Shown in pieces: positions 16,443 to 24,606 of a stretch of 64,000 nucleotides of DNA. Both the position numbers and the translations under genes were made by a program. The notes under the pieces are model-generated. The model searched no databases. It was not told the origin of the DNA and saw only the letters and a program-made list of their open reading frames with translations. Every line of letters starts with the position of its first letter. The stretch's first letter is position 1. The DNA is from UBA8752 sp002172485 (lineage in GTDB: Bacteria; Bacteroidota; Bacteroidia; Flavobacteriales_D; Sanyastnellaceae): positions 1-64,000 of the forward strand of contig JBELJZ010000001.1 of NCBI GenBank assembly GCA_042089915.1, given 5' to 3'.

Positions 16443-17589
16443 CGTGGGTCGGGCTTGCGGTGGGCTGAACGGGAAAGAGCCAGCGTTGCATGTGGGTCGT
16501 GGGATCGGAAAGGTCGCACGAAACGGGTTGGGCGGAATGGTCAGGGAAGGTGTGGTCCGCGATATCCTTGGCGCGGAGGGTGGGCCAGCCGTGCTGCCGC
16601 TGCCACAAATGGGCCAGGTCTTCCTGCTCTGGCTGTCCGATGGTGGGGACCAGGGTGGCCGTCCGGCCGAGAACCACCAAGTCAAGCAGGGTGCTGTACC
16701 CCGATCGGCAGACGATGTGTTGCGCGGAGAGGACGGCTCGGCGGAAGCGATGGTCGTCGGCGTCGTGGACCGTCAGAACATGGCCGTCGCGCCGCTCCCC
16801 ACCTCCCGGCCGGCCGGCGAGAATGAGGGCTGGGCGGCCATCGCGCTGGAAGCAGGCCCGCAGGGCGGCCTCCATGTCGGACCGTTGGGGCTCTGGACCA
16901 CTGACCAGTCCGAGCAGGACGGGCGGGTCAGGATCCAATGCATCCGATGCGGCCTCAGGCTCGAGAACCTGGAAGCGGCTCAAGGGGCCCACATAGTGGG
17001 TGGGTGCGGAGACGGCATGAGACAGTGGGCCGGCGAGGGGAGACCCTGTCGCATCGGGTACCCAGATCGCATCGAAGGTGCGGGCCCATCGCCGAACCTG
17101 CGCCCGGGCCAGGGGCCGCAGCAAGGCGGGGACCGGCAGCCTCAGTTGATGGGAGAGCAGCACGCTCGGAATCTCCGGGCGACCGGGGGAGCAGCCGTAA
17201 CAATTGTCGCTGAAGACGTGGGTGATGCCCCGGGAGGCCACGGTGGCGCGGGTCCATCGGCGCTCGGCCGAGACGGACGCGAGGTACCCCGGCATCTGGG
17301 CGGCAATGCGCAGCAATGTCCCGGCACCCCGCGCATATTGGATGGTGACACCGGGCTTCTCGATGCGACGCCAAGGCGCCAGCGCACCCGGGTGGGCGCT
17401 GTCCCATTCGGCCATGCGGGCGTCGATCCATTGGCCTGCCGTGCCCCGGGTGGCGATCGTGATGTCGGCACCGAGTCTGCGGGCGGCGATGATGAGCGGC
17501 CAGGTGCGGGTGGCGTGCCCCATGCCCCAGTCCAGAATGGCAAACAGTACATGGGGTCGGTCAGTTTGGCGCGTCGCAGCTCCGCTCAT
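16435..17589 (-). CDS. MurG-like GT-B glycosyltransferase of unknown substrate
   Basis: The protein has 384 residues. The N-terminus FAILDWGMGHATRTWPLIIAA resembles the acceptor-side loop of MurG-type GT28 enzymes, and the C-terminal part (IVCRSGYSTLLDLVVLG, then TIGQPEQEDLA) matches the donor UDP-sugar site, including the GYST and Q-x-E-Q motifs. It therefore probably transfers a sugar from a UDP donor at the cytoplasmic membrane face. Lipid II synthesis by MurG itself is unlikely, because this protein sits with tadA rather than in a cell-wall cluster. It overlaps tadA by 8 nt, and its ATG is 20 nt from the divergent trmB start. Confidence 0.7.
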   Translation of the reverse strand: MSGAATRQTDRPHVLFAILDWGMGHATRTWPLIIAARRLGADITIATRGTAGQWIDARMAEWDSAHPGALAPWRRIEKPGVTIQYARGAGTLLRIAAQMPGYLASVSAERRWTRATVASRGITHVFSDNCYGCSPGRPEIPSVLLSHQLRLPVPALLRPLARAQVRRWARTFDAIWVPDATGSPLAGPLSHAVSAPTHYVGPLSRFQVLEPEAASDALDPDPPVLLGLVSGPEPQRSDMEAALRACFQRDGRPALILAGRPGGGERRDGHVLTVHDADDHRFRRAVLSAQHIVCRSGYSTLLDLVVLGRTATLVPTIGQPEQEDLAHLWQRQHGWPTLRAKDIADHTFPDHSAQPVSCDLSDPTTHMQRWLFPVQPTASPTHDD

Positions 17590-17595
17590 GGGGCG

Positions 17596-17603
17596 TAATT
17601 TCG
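17596..17603 (+). promoter_or_regulatory. Start-proximal -7 box of trmB
   Basis: TAATTTCG ends 6 nt before the trmB ATG at 17610. It lies in the 20-nt divergent gap between the glycosyltransferase and trmB. It would drive the trmB-to-ferredoxin block. Confidence 0.45.
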
Positions 17604-17609
17604 CTTGCC

Positions 17610-18293
17610 ATGGGCAAAGACAAGCTCCGGAAGTGGAAGGAGAACGCCACGTTTTCCCACGTCTTCGAACCCGACCTTAAGGACATCGTCGACGGTGCGA
17701 CCTTGCACCGGGGGGAATGGGGGAAACGGGTCTTCGGAAACGACCGCCCCATCACCTTGGAATTGGGGTGTGGCAAAGGGGAATACACGGTGGGACTCGC
17801 CCGTCGCCATCCGGACCGCAATTTTATCGGGGTGGACATCAAGGGTCACCGCTTCTGGCGTGGCGCCAAAACTTCACAGGAGGAGGGACTGGCCAACGTG
17901 GCTTTCCTGAGGACCAAGATTGAATTCGTCCAGAACTTCTTTGGCCCGGACGAGGTGAGCGAAATCTGGTTGACCTTCTCCGACCCCCAGCCCAAGGACG
18001 ATAGGGGCACCAAGCGCATCACCTCCGAGGTGTTCCTCCGCCGCTACCAGCATTTTGTCCAGCCCGGCGGCCTCATCCACGTGAAGAGTGACAGCGAGCT
18101 CCTGTACGAGCTGTCCAAGGCGGGCTGGGAGGAGGCCGGATTCCCCATTCTCGAGGACAGCCGAGATGTCTACGGCGACTTGGTCCACAGGGTCGATGGC
18201 AATTTCGCCGATGTCCTTCGGATCCGCACCTACTATGAGTCGCGTTGGCTGGAGGAAGGCAAGAACATCCACTATCTGCGGACCCGGGCATGA
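17610..18293 (+). CDS. trmB: tRNA (guanine-N7-)-methyltransferase
   Basis: The 227-residue SAM-dependent enzyme methylates G46 in the tRNA variable loop. The SAM-binding motif LELGCGKGEYTVGLARRHP is followed by FIGVDIKGHRFWRGAK, a typical TrmB motif. The catalytic/substrate motif FSDPQPKDDRGTKRIT corresponds to the family's F-x-DPWPK-x-R-H segment, here with Q and variant residues, as in Bacteroidota members. The stop overlaps the next start by 4 nt (ATGA). Confidence 0.93.
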   Translation: MGKDKLRKWKENATFSHVFEPDLKDIVDGATLHRGEWGKRVFGNDRPITLELGCGKGEYTVGLARRHPDRNFIGVDIKGHRFWRGAKTSQEEGLANVAFLRTKIEFVQNFFGPDEVSEIWLTFSDPQPKDDRGTKRITSEVFLRRYQHFVQPGGLIHVKSDSELLYELSKAGWEEAGFPILEDSRDVYGDLVHRVDGNFADVLRIRTYYESRWLEEGKNIHYLRTRA

Positions 18294-18655
18294 GCGGGCC
18301 GACTGGACTGCCAACCGCCCGTCCGGGAAGTGGCGATTTCGAGCGGGATGTCCACGATGTGGCCCGACAGATTCCCGCGGGACGCGTGACCAGCTACGGC
18401 GCCATCGCCCGGTACCTTGGTGCAGCTCGGTCGAGCCGGATGGTGGGGTGGGCCATGAACCGCGCCCTGTCTGGAGAAGGTGACCCTGTGCCCGCACACC
18501 GAGTGGTCAACCGACTCGGTGTCCTCAGCGGCCGCCTGCATTTTCCAACCCCGACCACCATGGCCCAGCGCCTGCGTGCGGAAGGGGTCGAGGTCGACCG
18601 AAATCAAGTGGTGGACTTCGATGCCCACTTCTGGGATCCCTCAACCGAACTTTGA
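18290..18655 (+). CDS. Alkyltransferase-like protein (ATL), MGMT fold without the active Cys
   Basis: The 121-residue protein matches the DNA-binding C-terminal domain of O6-alkylguanine-DNA methyltransferases, including the IPAGRVTSYGAIARYLG helix-turn-helix. The reactive PCHRV motif is replaced by PAHRVV, so it cannot accept alkyl groups. Such ATL proteins bind O6-alkylguanine and hand the lesion to nucleotide excision repair. It overlaps trmB by 4 nt and lies 3 nt before mrp. The last residues of the gene and its TGA form part of the GAACTTTG box ahead of mrp. No methyltransferase-active paralogue is present in this window. Confidence 0.85.
   Translation: MSGPTGLPTARPGSGDFERDVHDVARQIPAGRVTSYGAIARYLGAARSSRMVGWAMNRALSGEGDPVPAHRVVNRLGVLSGRLHFPTPTTMAQRLRAEGVEVDRNQVVDFDAHFWDPSTEL
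18647..18654 (+). promoter_or_regulatory. Start-proximal -7-like box of mrp
   Basis: GAACTTTG ends 4 nt before the mrp ATG (18659) and runs into the TGA stop of the preceding ATL gene. It deviates from TAnnTTTG only at the first base. Confidence 0.35.
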
Positions 18656-18658
18656 CCC

Positions 18659-19750
18659 ATGGAGACATTGACCCGCGAACACCTGCTCGACACCCTGTCC
18701 GGGGTGATGGAGCCGGACCTTGGCAAGGACATCATCACGCTCAACCTCGTCGAGCTGCGCGAGATGGAGGAGAAAGAGGGGGCGTGGACCCTGCGCCTGC
18801 GGGTCAAGTCGTCCAACCCCGCCATGCACGCCCGCCAGCGCATGCGGGAAGCGGTCGAGTTTGCCTTGGAAAAACTCGCCACCCGACTCGGGACAGCCAT
18901 CGAAGCTGACGTGGAGGTGGTGGCCTTGTCCGAGGAGGAGCGCACGCTGGATACCCGTAAGGTGTTGCCAGGCGTCCAACACGTCATCGCCATCGCTTCC
19001 GGAAAGGGTGGCGTGGGCAAAAGCACGGTGACGGCCAACCTCGCCGTAGAGCTGGCCCGCCGGGGCCATCGCGTGGGCCTCATCGATGCGGATATCCATG
19101 GCCCGAGCATGCCGACCATGTTCGATGTGGTCCGGGAAAAGCCCGAGCCCGTCGAGAAGGAGGGCAAACCCCTCATCGGCCCGGTCGAAGCGCATGGCGT
19201 CAAGCTGCTGAGCATCGGATTCTTTGCCGATCCCGACCAAGCCATCGTCTGGCGGGGTCCCATGGCGTCCAAGGCGCTGGGCCAGCTGTTCACCGATGGG
19301 GATTGGGGCGAATTGGATTACCTGCTTGTCGACCTTCCTCCGGGAACGGGGGACGTGCACCTGTCGCTGGTCCAAATGGCGCCGCTCAGCGGCGTGGTGG
19401 TGGTGAGCACCCCACAGGACATTGCCCTCGCCGATGCCCGGAAAGGGGTGAGCATGTTCCAATTGGAGAGCATCAATGTGCCGGTCCTCGGATTGGTCGA
19501 GAACATGGCCTATTTCACGCCGCCCGACTTGCCGGACCGCAAGTACCACCTCTTCGGGCGGGATGGCGTCAAGCGGTATGCCGAGGCGTCCGGAACCCCG
19601 TTCCTCGGGGAGTTGCCGCTCGTACAGGCCATCCGGGAAGCGGGAGACGCCGGCCGACCGGCTGCCCTGCAGGAAGGCACGGAGGCCGCCAAGGCCATTG
19701 CGGCCGTCACAGACCGGTTGCTCGAGGAATTGGACCGCCGCCCGGCGTAA
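18659..19750 (+). CDS. mrp: Mrp/NBP35-family Fe-S carrier ATPase
   Basis: The protein has 363 residues. An N-terminal MIP18/DUF59 domain (residues ~1-85) precedes a P-loop NTPase with the deviant Walker A ASGKGGVGKSTV, the switch segment LIDADIHGPSMP, and VDLPPGTGDVHLSLVQ. Mrp/ApbC proteins bind and transfer [4Fe-4S] clusters to target enzymes in the cytoplasm. The usual C-terminal CxxC that bridges the cluster is absent here: the ENMAYF segment is followed by TPPDLPDRKYHLFG with no Cys. It is followed 8 nt later by the NifU-like gene, a classical Fe-S partnership. Confidence 0.9.
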   Translation: METLTREHLLDTLSGVMEPDLGKDIITLNLVELREMEEKEGAWTLRLRVKSSNPAMHARQRMREAVEFALEKLATRLGTAIEADVEVVALSEEERTLDTRKVLPGVQHVIAIASGKGGVGKSTVTANLAVELARRGHRVGLIDADIHGPSMPTMFDVVREKPEPVEKEGKPLIGPVEAHGVKLLSIGFFADPDQAIVWRGPMASKALGQLFTDGDWGELDYLLVDLPPGTGDVHLSLVQMAPLSGVVVVSTPQDIALADARKGVSMFQLESINVPVLGLVENMAYFTPPDLPDRKYHLFGRDGVKRYAEASGTPFLGELPLVQAIREAGDAGRPAALQEGTEAAKAIAAVTDRLLEELDRRPA

Positions 19751-19758
19751 ATTGCGGC

Positions 19759-20034
19759 ATGGCCCAAGCCCACCAGGACCAGGAGGCGTTGCGGGAGCGG
19801 ATTGACCGCGCCCTCGACGAGTTGCGCCCATTCCTCCGTTCGGATGGCGGCGACATCACTGTGATGGCCGTCAAAGAGGACCTCACCGTGGAGGTGGAGT
19901 TGCAAGGTGCTTGTGCCCATTGCGCCCAAGCGGCCATGACCATGCGGGCCGGCGTGGAGGAGGCCGTGCGCCGCGCCGTGCCGGAAGTGACGCAGGTTGT
20001 GGCGGTCAACATGCCGGCTTCCGCGCAGGCTTGA
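19759..20034 (+). CDS. NifU C-terminal domain (Nfu-type) Fe-S scaffold
   Basis: The 91-residue protein is a single NifU-like domain. The RPFLRSDGGDI segment and the cluster-binding CxxC in LQGACAHCAQAAMTM match Nfu carriers, which bind a [4Fe-4S] cluster between two subunits and deliver it to apo-enzymes. The usual CPSS after the motif is CAQA here. The ATG at 19759 follows TAAATTGC by 3 nt, a box that contains the mrp stop codon. It probably works with Mrp encoded just upstream. Confidence 0.88.
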   Translation: MAQAHQDQEALRERIDRALDELRPFLRSDGGDITVMAVKEDLTVEVELQGACAHCAQAAMTMRAGVEEAVRRAVPEVTQVVAVNMPASAQA

Positions 20035-20054
20035 ACACCTCCGCCTTGTGGTTG

Positions 20055-20088
20055 TTGAACGCCCGGAAGGCGTTCAATCCTACCTTCG
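20055..20088 (+). promoter_or_regulatory. Promoter with a perfect 9-bp dyad ahead of the NADPH reductase gene
   Basis: TTGAACGCC (20055-20063) and GGCGTTCAA (20069-20077) form a perfect inverted repeat around CGGAA. Three bases later comes the -7 box TACCTTCG (20081-20088), 13 nt before the ATG at 20102. The left arm begins with TTG at about the -33 position. The dyad could be an operator, or a hairpin terminating upstream transcripts; no T-tract follows, which favours an operator. Confidence 0.5.
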
Positions 20089-20101
20089 TTCCCGCAAACT
20101 C

Positions 20102-21109
20102 ATGATCCAGACGGACATTCTCATCATCGGTGCCGGGCCCTGCGGCCTGTTCACCGTGTTCGAAGCCGGGCTTCTCAAGCTCAAGTGCCACCTGATTGAT
20201 GCACTGCCGCAGGCAGGAGGGCAATGCGCTGAGATCTACCCGAAGAAGCCCATTTTCGACATCCCAGCCTACCCGGAAATCCTCGCGGGCGACCTCGTCG
20301 ATCGGTTGATGGAGCAGGCGGCACCGTTCAAGCCGGGCTTCACCTTGGGCGAACGAGCGGAGACCATCGAAAAGGACGACGAAGGACAATTCATCCTGAC
20401 GACCAACCGCGGGACCGTGCACCGTGCCCCCATCATCGCCATCGCCGGCGGACTCGGCTGTTTCGAGCCGCGCAAGCCTCCGGTGGAACGGTTGGCGGAC
20501 TACGAGGACCACGGGGTGGAGTACATCATCAAGGACCCAGAATTCTACCGCGACAAGAAGGTGGTCATCAGCGGTGGGGGCGACAGTGCCCTCGACTGGA
20601 CCAATTTCTTGGCCGACGGTGTGGCTTCCGAAGTGACCTTGGTGCACCGCCGGGAGGGATTCCGGGGTCACCCCGACAGCGTGCAGAAGGTGCTGGACCT
20701 CGCCGGTGAAGGCAAAATCCGCCTGCTGACCAATGGCGAAGTCAACGGGGTGCGGGGAGACGGCCGCTTGGAAGGGGTCACCGTCAGGCACAAGACCAAA
20801 GGAGACATCGAGCTGGATTGTGACCATTGGGTGCCACTGTTCGGCCTCAGCCCCAAGCTGGGACCGATTGCAGACTGGAACCTCAATATCACCAAGAACG
20901 CCATCGAGGTCGACACCTTCGACTACAGCACCAACGTCGAGGGCATCTACGCCATTGGCGACATCAACACCTATCCAGGTAAGCTCAAGCTCATCCTGTG
21001 CGGCTTCCACGAAGCCACGCTCATGGTGCAGAGTGCCTTCAAGCGCATTTACCCCGACAAGAACCTCGTGCTGAAGTACACGACGGTCAACGGGGTCAAC
21101 GGATTCTGA
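20102..21109 (+). CDS. Ferredoxin/flavodoxin--NADP+ reductase, thioredoxin-reductase type
   Basis: The 335-residue flavoprotein has an FAD-binding motif (IIGAGPCGLFTVFEAG) and a second NADPH-binding Rossmann motif (ISGGGDSALDWTNFL). The CxxC of thioredoxin reductase is missing. The YAIGDINTYPGKLKLI segment and long C-terminal tail (HEATLMVQSAFKRIYPDKN) match the YumC-type ferredoxin-NADP+ reductases. It moves electrons between NADPH and a ferredoxin in the cytoplasm. The partner is probably the 2Fe-2S ferredoxin encoded 2 nt downstream. It has its own promoter with a dyad. Confidence 0.9.
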   Translation: MIQTDILIIGAGPCGLFTVFEAGLLKLKCHLIDALPQAGGQCAEIYPKKPIFDIPAYPEILAGDLVDRLMEQAAPFKPGFTLGERAETIEKDDEGQFILTTNRGTVHRAPIIAIAGGLGCFEPRKPPVERLADYEDHGVEYIIKDPEFYRDKKVVISGGGDSALDWTNFLADGVASEVTLVHRREGFRGHPDSVQKVLDLAGEGKIRLLTNGEVNGVRGDGRLEGVTVRHKTKGDIELDCDHWVPLFGLSPKLGPIADWNLNITKNAIEVDTFDYSTNVEGIYAIGDINTYPGKLKLILCGFHEATLMVQSAFKRIYPDKNLVLKYTTVNGVNGF

Positions 21110-21111
21110 CC

Positions 21112-21438
21112 ATGTCCACCATCCGCCTCACCGTCATCGACCGCGAGGGCGTCTCCCACGAACTGGAGGCCCCCACCGACATGAACATGAACGTCATGGA
21201 GCTCTGCAAGAGCGTCGAGTTGCCCGTCGAGGGCACGTGTGGCGGCATGGCCATGTGCGCGAGTTGCCACTGCTATGTGGAGGATGCCAAAGCCGCAGAC
21301 CTCGCCGAGAAGTCAGACGATGAGGAGGACATGCTGGACGAAGCCTTCCAAGTGGAGGACAACAGCCGTCTTGGGTGCCAACTGCACCTCAAGGACGACA
21401 TGGACGGCATGGTCATCCGCCTCGCTCCGGTCGGCTGA
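21112..21438 (+). CDS. 2Fe-2S ferredoxin, adrenodoxin type
   Basis: The 108-residue acidic protein has the vertebrate/ISC-type 2Fe-2S pattern: three Cys in VEGTCGGMAMCASCHCYV (C-x5-C-x2-C) and the fourth in SRLGCQL about 36 residues later. It is the likely electron partner of the reductase encoded immediately upstream. It could supply electrons for Fe-S assembly, which would suit the Mrp and NifU-like neighbours (inference). It ends adjacent to the convergent phosphatase gene with no spacer, so read-through between strands must be limited in some way I cannot see. Confidence 0.92.
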   Translation: MSTIRLTVIDREGVSHELEAPTDMNMNVMELCKSVELPVEGTCGGMAMCASCHCYVEDAKAADLAEKSDDEEDMLDEAFQVEDNSRLGCQLHLKDDMDGMVIRLAPVG

Positions 21439-22209
21439 TCAGAACAACGTCGGATTCTGGGCTGATTTTGCGAGCTGGTGGACCATGGCATGGGTCCGCG
21501 ATGCGGCGAGGGCGTCGATGTGGCGCATGCCGTGGGCGTCAGTACCCAGAAGGGACACCCAACCGCGCTCGATGGAGGTTTCGGCGGCCTGTTGGACCTC
21601 AGGGCCATACGCCCCCACAATCGAGGCCGCATTGACCTGAAGCCAAACACCCTGTTCAGCGAAGTCCCCAAACCGGTGCAGTTCTCCGTGCCAATAGGGG
21701 TAGCGCTCAATGTGGGCCATCACGGGTTGGAGGCCGCGCACTTGCACTTCGAAGAGGAATTCGCGAAGCAGTCCATCCTCCGGAGGGGCGCCGAAGGCCA
21801 ATTCGAACAGCAGCCGGCCTCCAGGCGCAAGGAGATCTTCGCCGTTCGCCACTTTCTCGAGGAGCGAGGCGTCTAAAAAGTACTCGGCGCCAAGGGCAAG
21901 CTGGAATTGGGGGTGTTTGTTGAAGACCGCTTCGCGCAGTTTCGCAAACGCCGGCTCCAGGGTGTTGCGGTCGTTTGGGTAGGTCCCTGCCATGATGTGC
22001 GGGGTGGTCACAGCGCCCAGGTATCCCAGTCCGACCAGGCCATCGATCATCTCCATGGCGGCATCGAGATCCGGTGCACCATCGTCGACACCGGGCACCA
22101 AGTGACTGTGGAAATCGAAGTGGAAGGCAGACAAGTCCAGCGGTGCAAGTTCCACTGGTCGTGGAGACGTTGCGCCATCCTGTCGAAACCACCTCGAGAG
22201 CCAACCCAT
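21439..22209 (-). CDS. CpsB/YwqE-type tyrosine-protein phosphatase (PHP superfamily)
   Basis: The 256-residue manganese-dependent PHP phosphatase has the metal-binding motifs DFHSHLVPGVDDG near residue 34, TPHIMAGTYPN, GAEYF, MAHIERYPYW and LGTDAHG. CpsB/YwqE proteins dephosphorylate the bacterial tyrosine kinases that control polysaccharide polymerisation and export. This gene closes the sugar operon (its ATG overlaps the rfbB stop by one base), which supports that role. The cognate kinase is not in this window. I chose the ATG at 22209 over longer forms because of the coupled overlap. Confidence 0.88.
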   Translation of the reverse strand: MGWLSRWFRQDGATSPRPVELAPLDLSAFHFDFHSHLVPGVDDGAPDLDAAMEMIDGLVGLGYLGAVTTPHIMAGTYPNDRNTLEPAFAKLREAVFNKHPQFQLALGAEYFLDASLLEKVANGEDLLAPGGRLLFELAFGAPPEDGLLREFLFEVQVRGLQPVMAHIERYPYWHGELHRFGDFAEQGVWLQVNAASIVGAYGPEVQQAAETSIERGWVSLLGTDAHGMRHIDALAASRTHAMVHQLAKSAQNPTLF

Positions 22210-23291
22210 CAGCGGTCGCCGTATTGTTGCTCGTAATAGTCGCGGTACGCCCCGCTCGTTACGTTTTCGAGCCAAGTCTCATTGTCCAGGTACCAGTCGA
22301 TGGTCTTGGCCAAGCCTTCCTCGAACGTGATGGATGGGCGCCACCCCAAGTCTTCGCGGAGCTTTGTGGGGTCGATGGCATAGCGCATGTCGTGGCCCGC
22401 CCGATCGGTGACATACGTGATCAGTTGTTCGGTCTCTCCCTCGGTGCGGTCCAACTTGGCATCGAGCTGACGACACATGAGTCGGATGAGGTCGATGTTG
22501 CGCCACTCGTTCTCCCCACCGATGTTGTAGGTCTCGCCGCTGGCACCGCGGGTGAGGATGACCTCTAGGGCTGCGGCGTGGTCTTCCACCCACAGCCAGT
22601 CGCGCACGTTGACACCTTGGCCGTAGACGGGCAGGGGCTTCTTCTGGACGGCGTTGCGGATGAAGAGGGGGATGAGCTTTTCCGGGAATTGGTAGGACCC
22701 GTAGTTGTTGGAGCAGTTGGACAGCACCACGGGCATGCCGTAGGTGTGGTGCCAAGCCCGAACGATGTGGTCGCTCGCGGCTTTGGAAGAACTGTACGGA
22801 CTCCTCGGGTCGTAGGCGGTGTCTTCGGTGAAGAATCCGGTATCGCCCAGCGAACCGTACACCTCGTCCGTGGAGACGTGGTGGAACCGCTTTCCGGCCA
22901 TCCCTCCCTCGGAGTCGGACCACGCGGCCCGGGCGGCAGAGAGCATGGAGGCCGTCCCCATGATGTTGGTCTCGAGAAAGGCCATCGGGCCGGAAATGCT
23001 ACGGTCGACGTGGCTTTCAGCGGCGAGGTGCATCACGCTGTCGACGTTTTCCTCGCGCATCAGCGCGGTCACGCCTTCCGTGTCGCGGATGTCCATCTTG
23101 ACGAACCGGTGGTTCGGGGCGCGTTCGATGTCCGTCAGGTTGGCGAGGTTGCCAGCATAGGTCAATGCGTCGAGGTTGATGACGCGCACATCGGGATGCT
23201 GTGTCACCCACCGGCGCACGACATGCGAGCCAATGAAACCTGCACCGCCGGTGACGAGCAGGACCTTGGGGGAATGCTGGGTGTCGGGCAT
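22209..23291 (-). CDS. rfbB: dTDP-glucose 4,6-dehydratase
   Basis: The 360-residue short-chain dehydrogenase/reductase has an NAD site GGAGFIGSHVVRR, the substrate loop VSTDEVYGSLG with the Asp-Glu pair used for dehydration, and the YxxxK catalytic motif in SPYSSSKAASDH. It makes dTDP-4-keto-6-deoxyglucose, the precursor of rhamnose and other 6-deoxy sugars. None of the later dTDP-rhamnose genes (rfbA, C or D) is in the window. It is embedded in the polysaccharide operon, 1 nt after the nucleotide-sugar dehydrogenase and overlapping the phosphatase. Confidence 0.93.
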   Translation of the reverse strand: MPDTQHSPKVLLVTGGAGFIGSHVVRRWVTQHPDVRVINLDALTYAGNLANLTDIERAPNHRFVKMDIRDTEGVTALMREENVDSVMHLAAESHVDRSISGPMAFLETNIMGTASMLSAARAAWSDSEGGMAGKRFHHVSTDEVYGSLGDTGFFTEDTAYDPRSPYSSSKAASDHIVRAWHHTYGMPVVLSNCSNNYGSYQFPEKLIPLFIRNAVQKKPLPVYGQGVNVRDWLWVEDHAAALEVILTRGASGETYNIGGENEWRNIDLIRLMCRQLDAKLDRTEGETEQLITYVTDRAGHDMRYAIDPTKLREDLGWRPSITFEEGLAKTIDWYLDNETWLENVTSGAYRDYYEQQYGDR

Positions 23292-23292
23292 G

Positions 23293-24606
23293 TCAGAAGC
23301 TCCAGTAGTTCAGTTTCGAAGAGAGGTGGCGATAGATGCCCTTGATGTCCACGAGGAAGCCGCGCTCCGGGTCCTTGAACAAACGCTGGAAGGACCCTGC
23401 ATCGTATCCAATGTAGTCCGCGTGGTTGACCGCCACGATGACGGCGTCATACGCCGCTTCTGCAGGCGCCTCCTCCAAAGTGACCCCGTACTCGTGGTCC
23501 ACTTGGTCCGGTGAGGCGAAGGGGTCCACCACATCGGTCTCGACGTTGAAGGAGCGCAACTCCCGGATCACGTCGAAGACCTTGGAGTTGCGGATGTCGG
23601 CCACGTTCTCCTTGAAGGTCACCCCCATGATGAGCACCTTCGCCGCCAGAGGATTGACGCCTTTCTCCAATAGGCGCTTGACGACTTGCTTTCCTGCGTA
23701 GTAGCCCATGCTGTCGTTGACGTACCTGCCGGAGTTGATGACCTTGGCGTGGTAGCCCAATTTCTCTGCACGCCACGTCAGGTAGTAGGGGTCGACCCCG
23801 ATGCAGTGGCCTCCCACGAGTCCCGGTGTGAACTTGAGGAAATTCCACTTCGTTCCGGCGGCTTCGAGCACCTCAAAGGTGTTGATGCCCACCCGGTTGA
23901 AGATGATGCTGAGTTCGTTGATGAGCGCAATGTTGACGTCGCGCTGCGTATTCTCGATGATCTTGGAAGCCTCGGCGACCTTGATGCTCGAGGCGCGGTG
24001 GGTGCCGGCTTTGACCACGAGGTCGTAGGTCCGGGCAATCACGTCGAGGCTCTCGTCATCGCTTCCGCTCACCACCTTCACGATGGTCTCGATCGTATTC
24101 ACCTTGTCGCCTGGATTGATGCGCTCCGGGCTGTAGCCAACTTTGAAATCTTTCCCGAAGGTCAATCCGCTGCGCTCCTCGAGCACCGGCACGCAATCTT
24201 CCTCGGTACAGCCGGGGTACACCGTCGATTCGTAGACCACATAGTCGCCCGGTGACAGTGCGTCACCCACGGTGCGCGACGCCGAAATGAGGGGGGTCAA
24301 ATCGGGTTGGTTCGTTGCATTGATGGGCGTGGGCACCGCCACCACATAGAATTGCGCCGCTTGGAGGTCGGCAGGGTCGGCCGTGAAGGTGATGTCACAT
24401 CCTTCGAAGGCAACGGCTTCAAGTTCTTCGCTGGGGTCGATGCCCTGCTTCATTTGCTCGACCCGTCCGGCGTGGATGTCGAAGCCGATGACGCGGATGT
24501 GGCGGGCCAAGGCCAAGGCAATGGGCAGGCCCACATATCCCAGGCCGATGACGGCGAGGGTGGCGTCCTTGTCCAGCAGTCTCTGGTGAAGATCATTCGT
24601 GCTCAT
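23293..24606 (-). CDS. UDP-N-acetylhexosamine 6-dehydrogenase (TviB/WbpO/WbpA type)
   Basis: The 437-residue enzyme belongs to the UDP-sugar dehydrogenase family. The NAD motif is VIGLGYVGLPIALALA. The catalytic Cys lies in GLVGGHCIGVDPYYLTW, a pattern typical of the TviB/WbpO branch that oxidises UDP-GlcNAc or UDP-GalNAc to the uronic acid. It differs from the UDP-glucose dehydrogenase encoded at 26182-27495, so the operon has two separate uronate-forming enzymes. It is probably the first step toward an N-acetylated uronic acid, with the acetyltransferase and aminotransferase beside it. GlcNAc versus GalNAc cannot be decided by eye. Confidence 0.88.
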   Translation of the reverse strand: MSTNDLHQRLLDKDATLAVIGLGYVGLPIALALARHIRVIGFDIHAGRVEQMKQGIDPSEELEAVAFEGCDITFTADPADLQAAQFYVVAVPTPINATNQPDLTPLISASRTVGDALSPGDYVVYESTVYPGCTEEDCVPVLEERSGLTFGKDFKVGYSPERINPGDKVNTIETIVKVVSGSDDESLDVIARTYDLVVKAGTHRASSIKVAEASKIIENTQRDVNIALINELSIIFNRVGINTFEVLEAAGTKWNFLKFTPGLVGGHCIGVDPYYLTWRAEKLGYHAKVINSGRYVNDSMGYYAGKQVVKRLLEKGVNPLAAKVLIMGVTFKENVADIRNSKVFDVIRELRSFNVETDVVDPFASPDQVDHEYGVTLEEAPAEAAYDAVIVAVNHADYIGYDAGSFQRLFKDPERGFLVDIKGIYRHLSSKLNYWSF

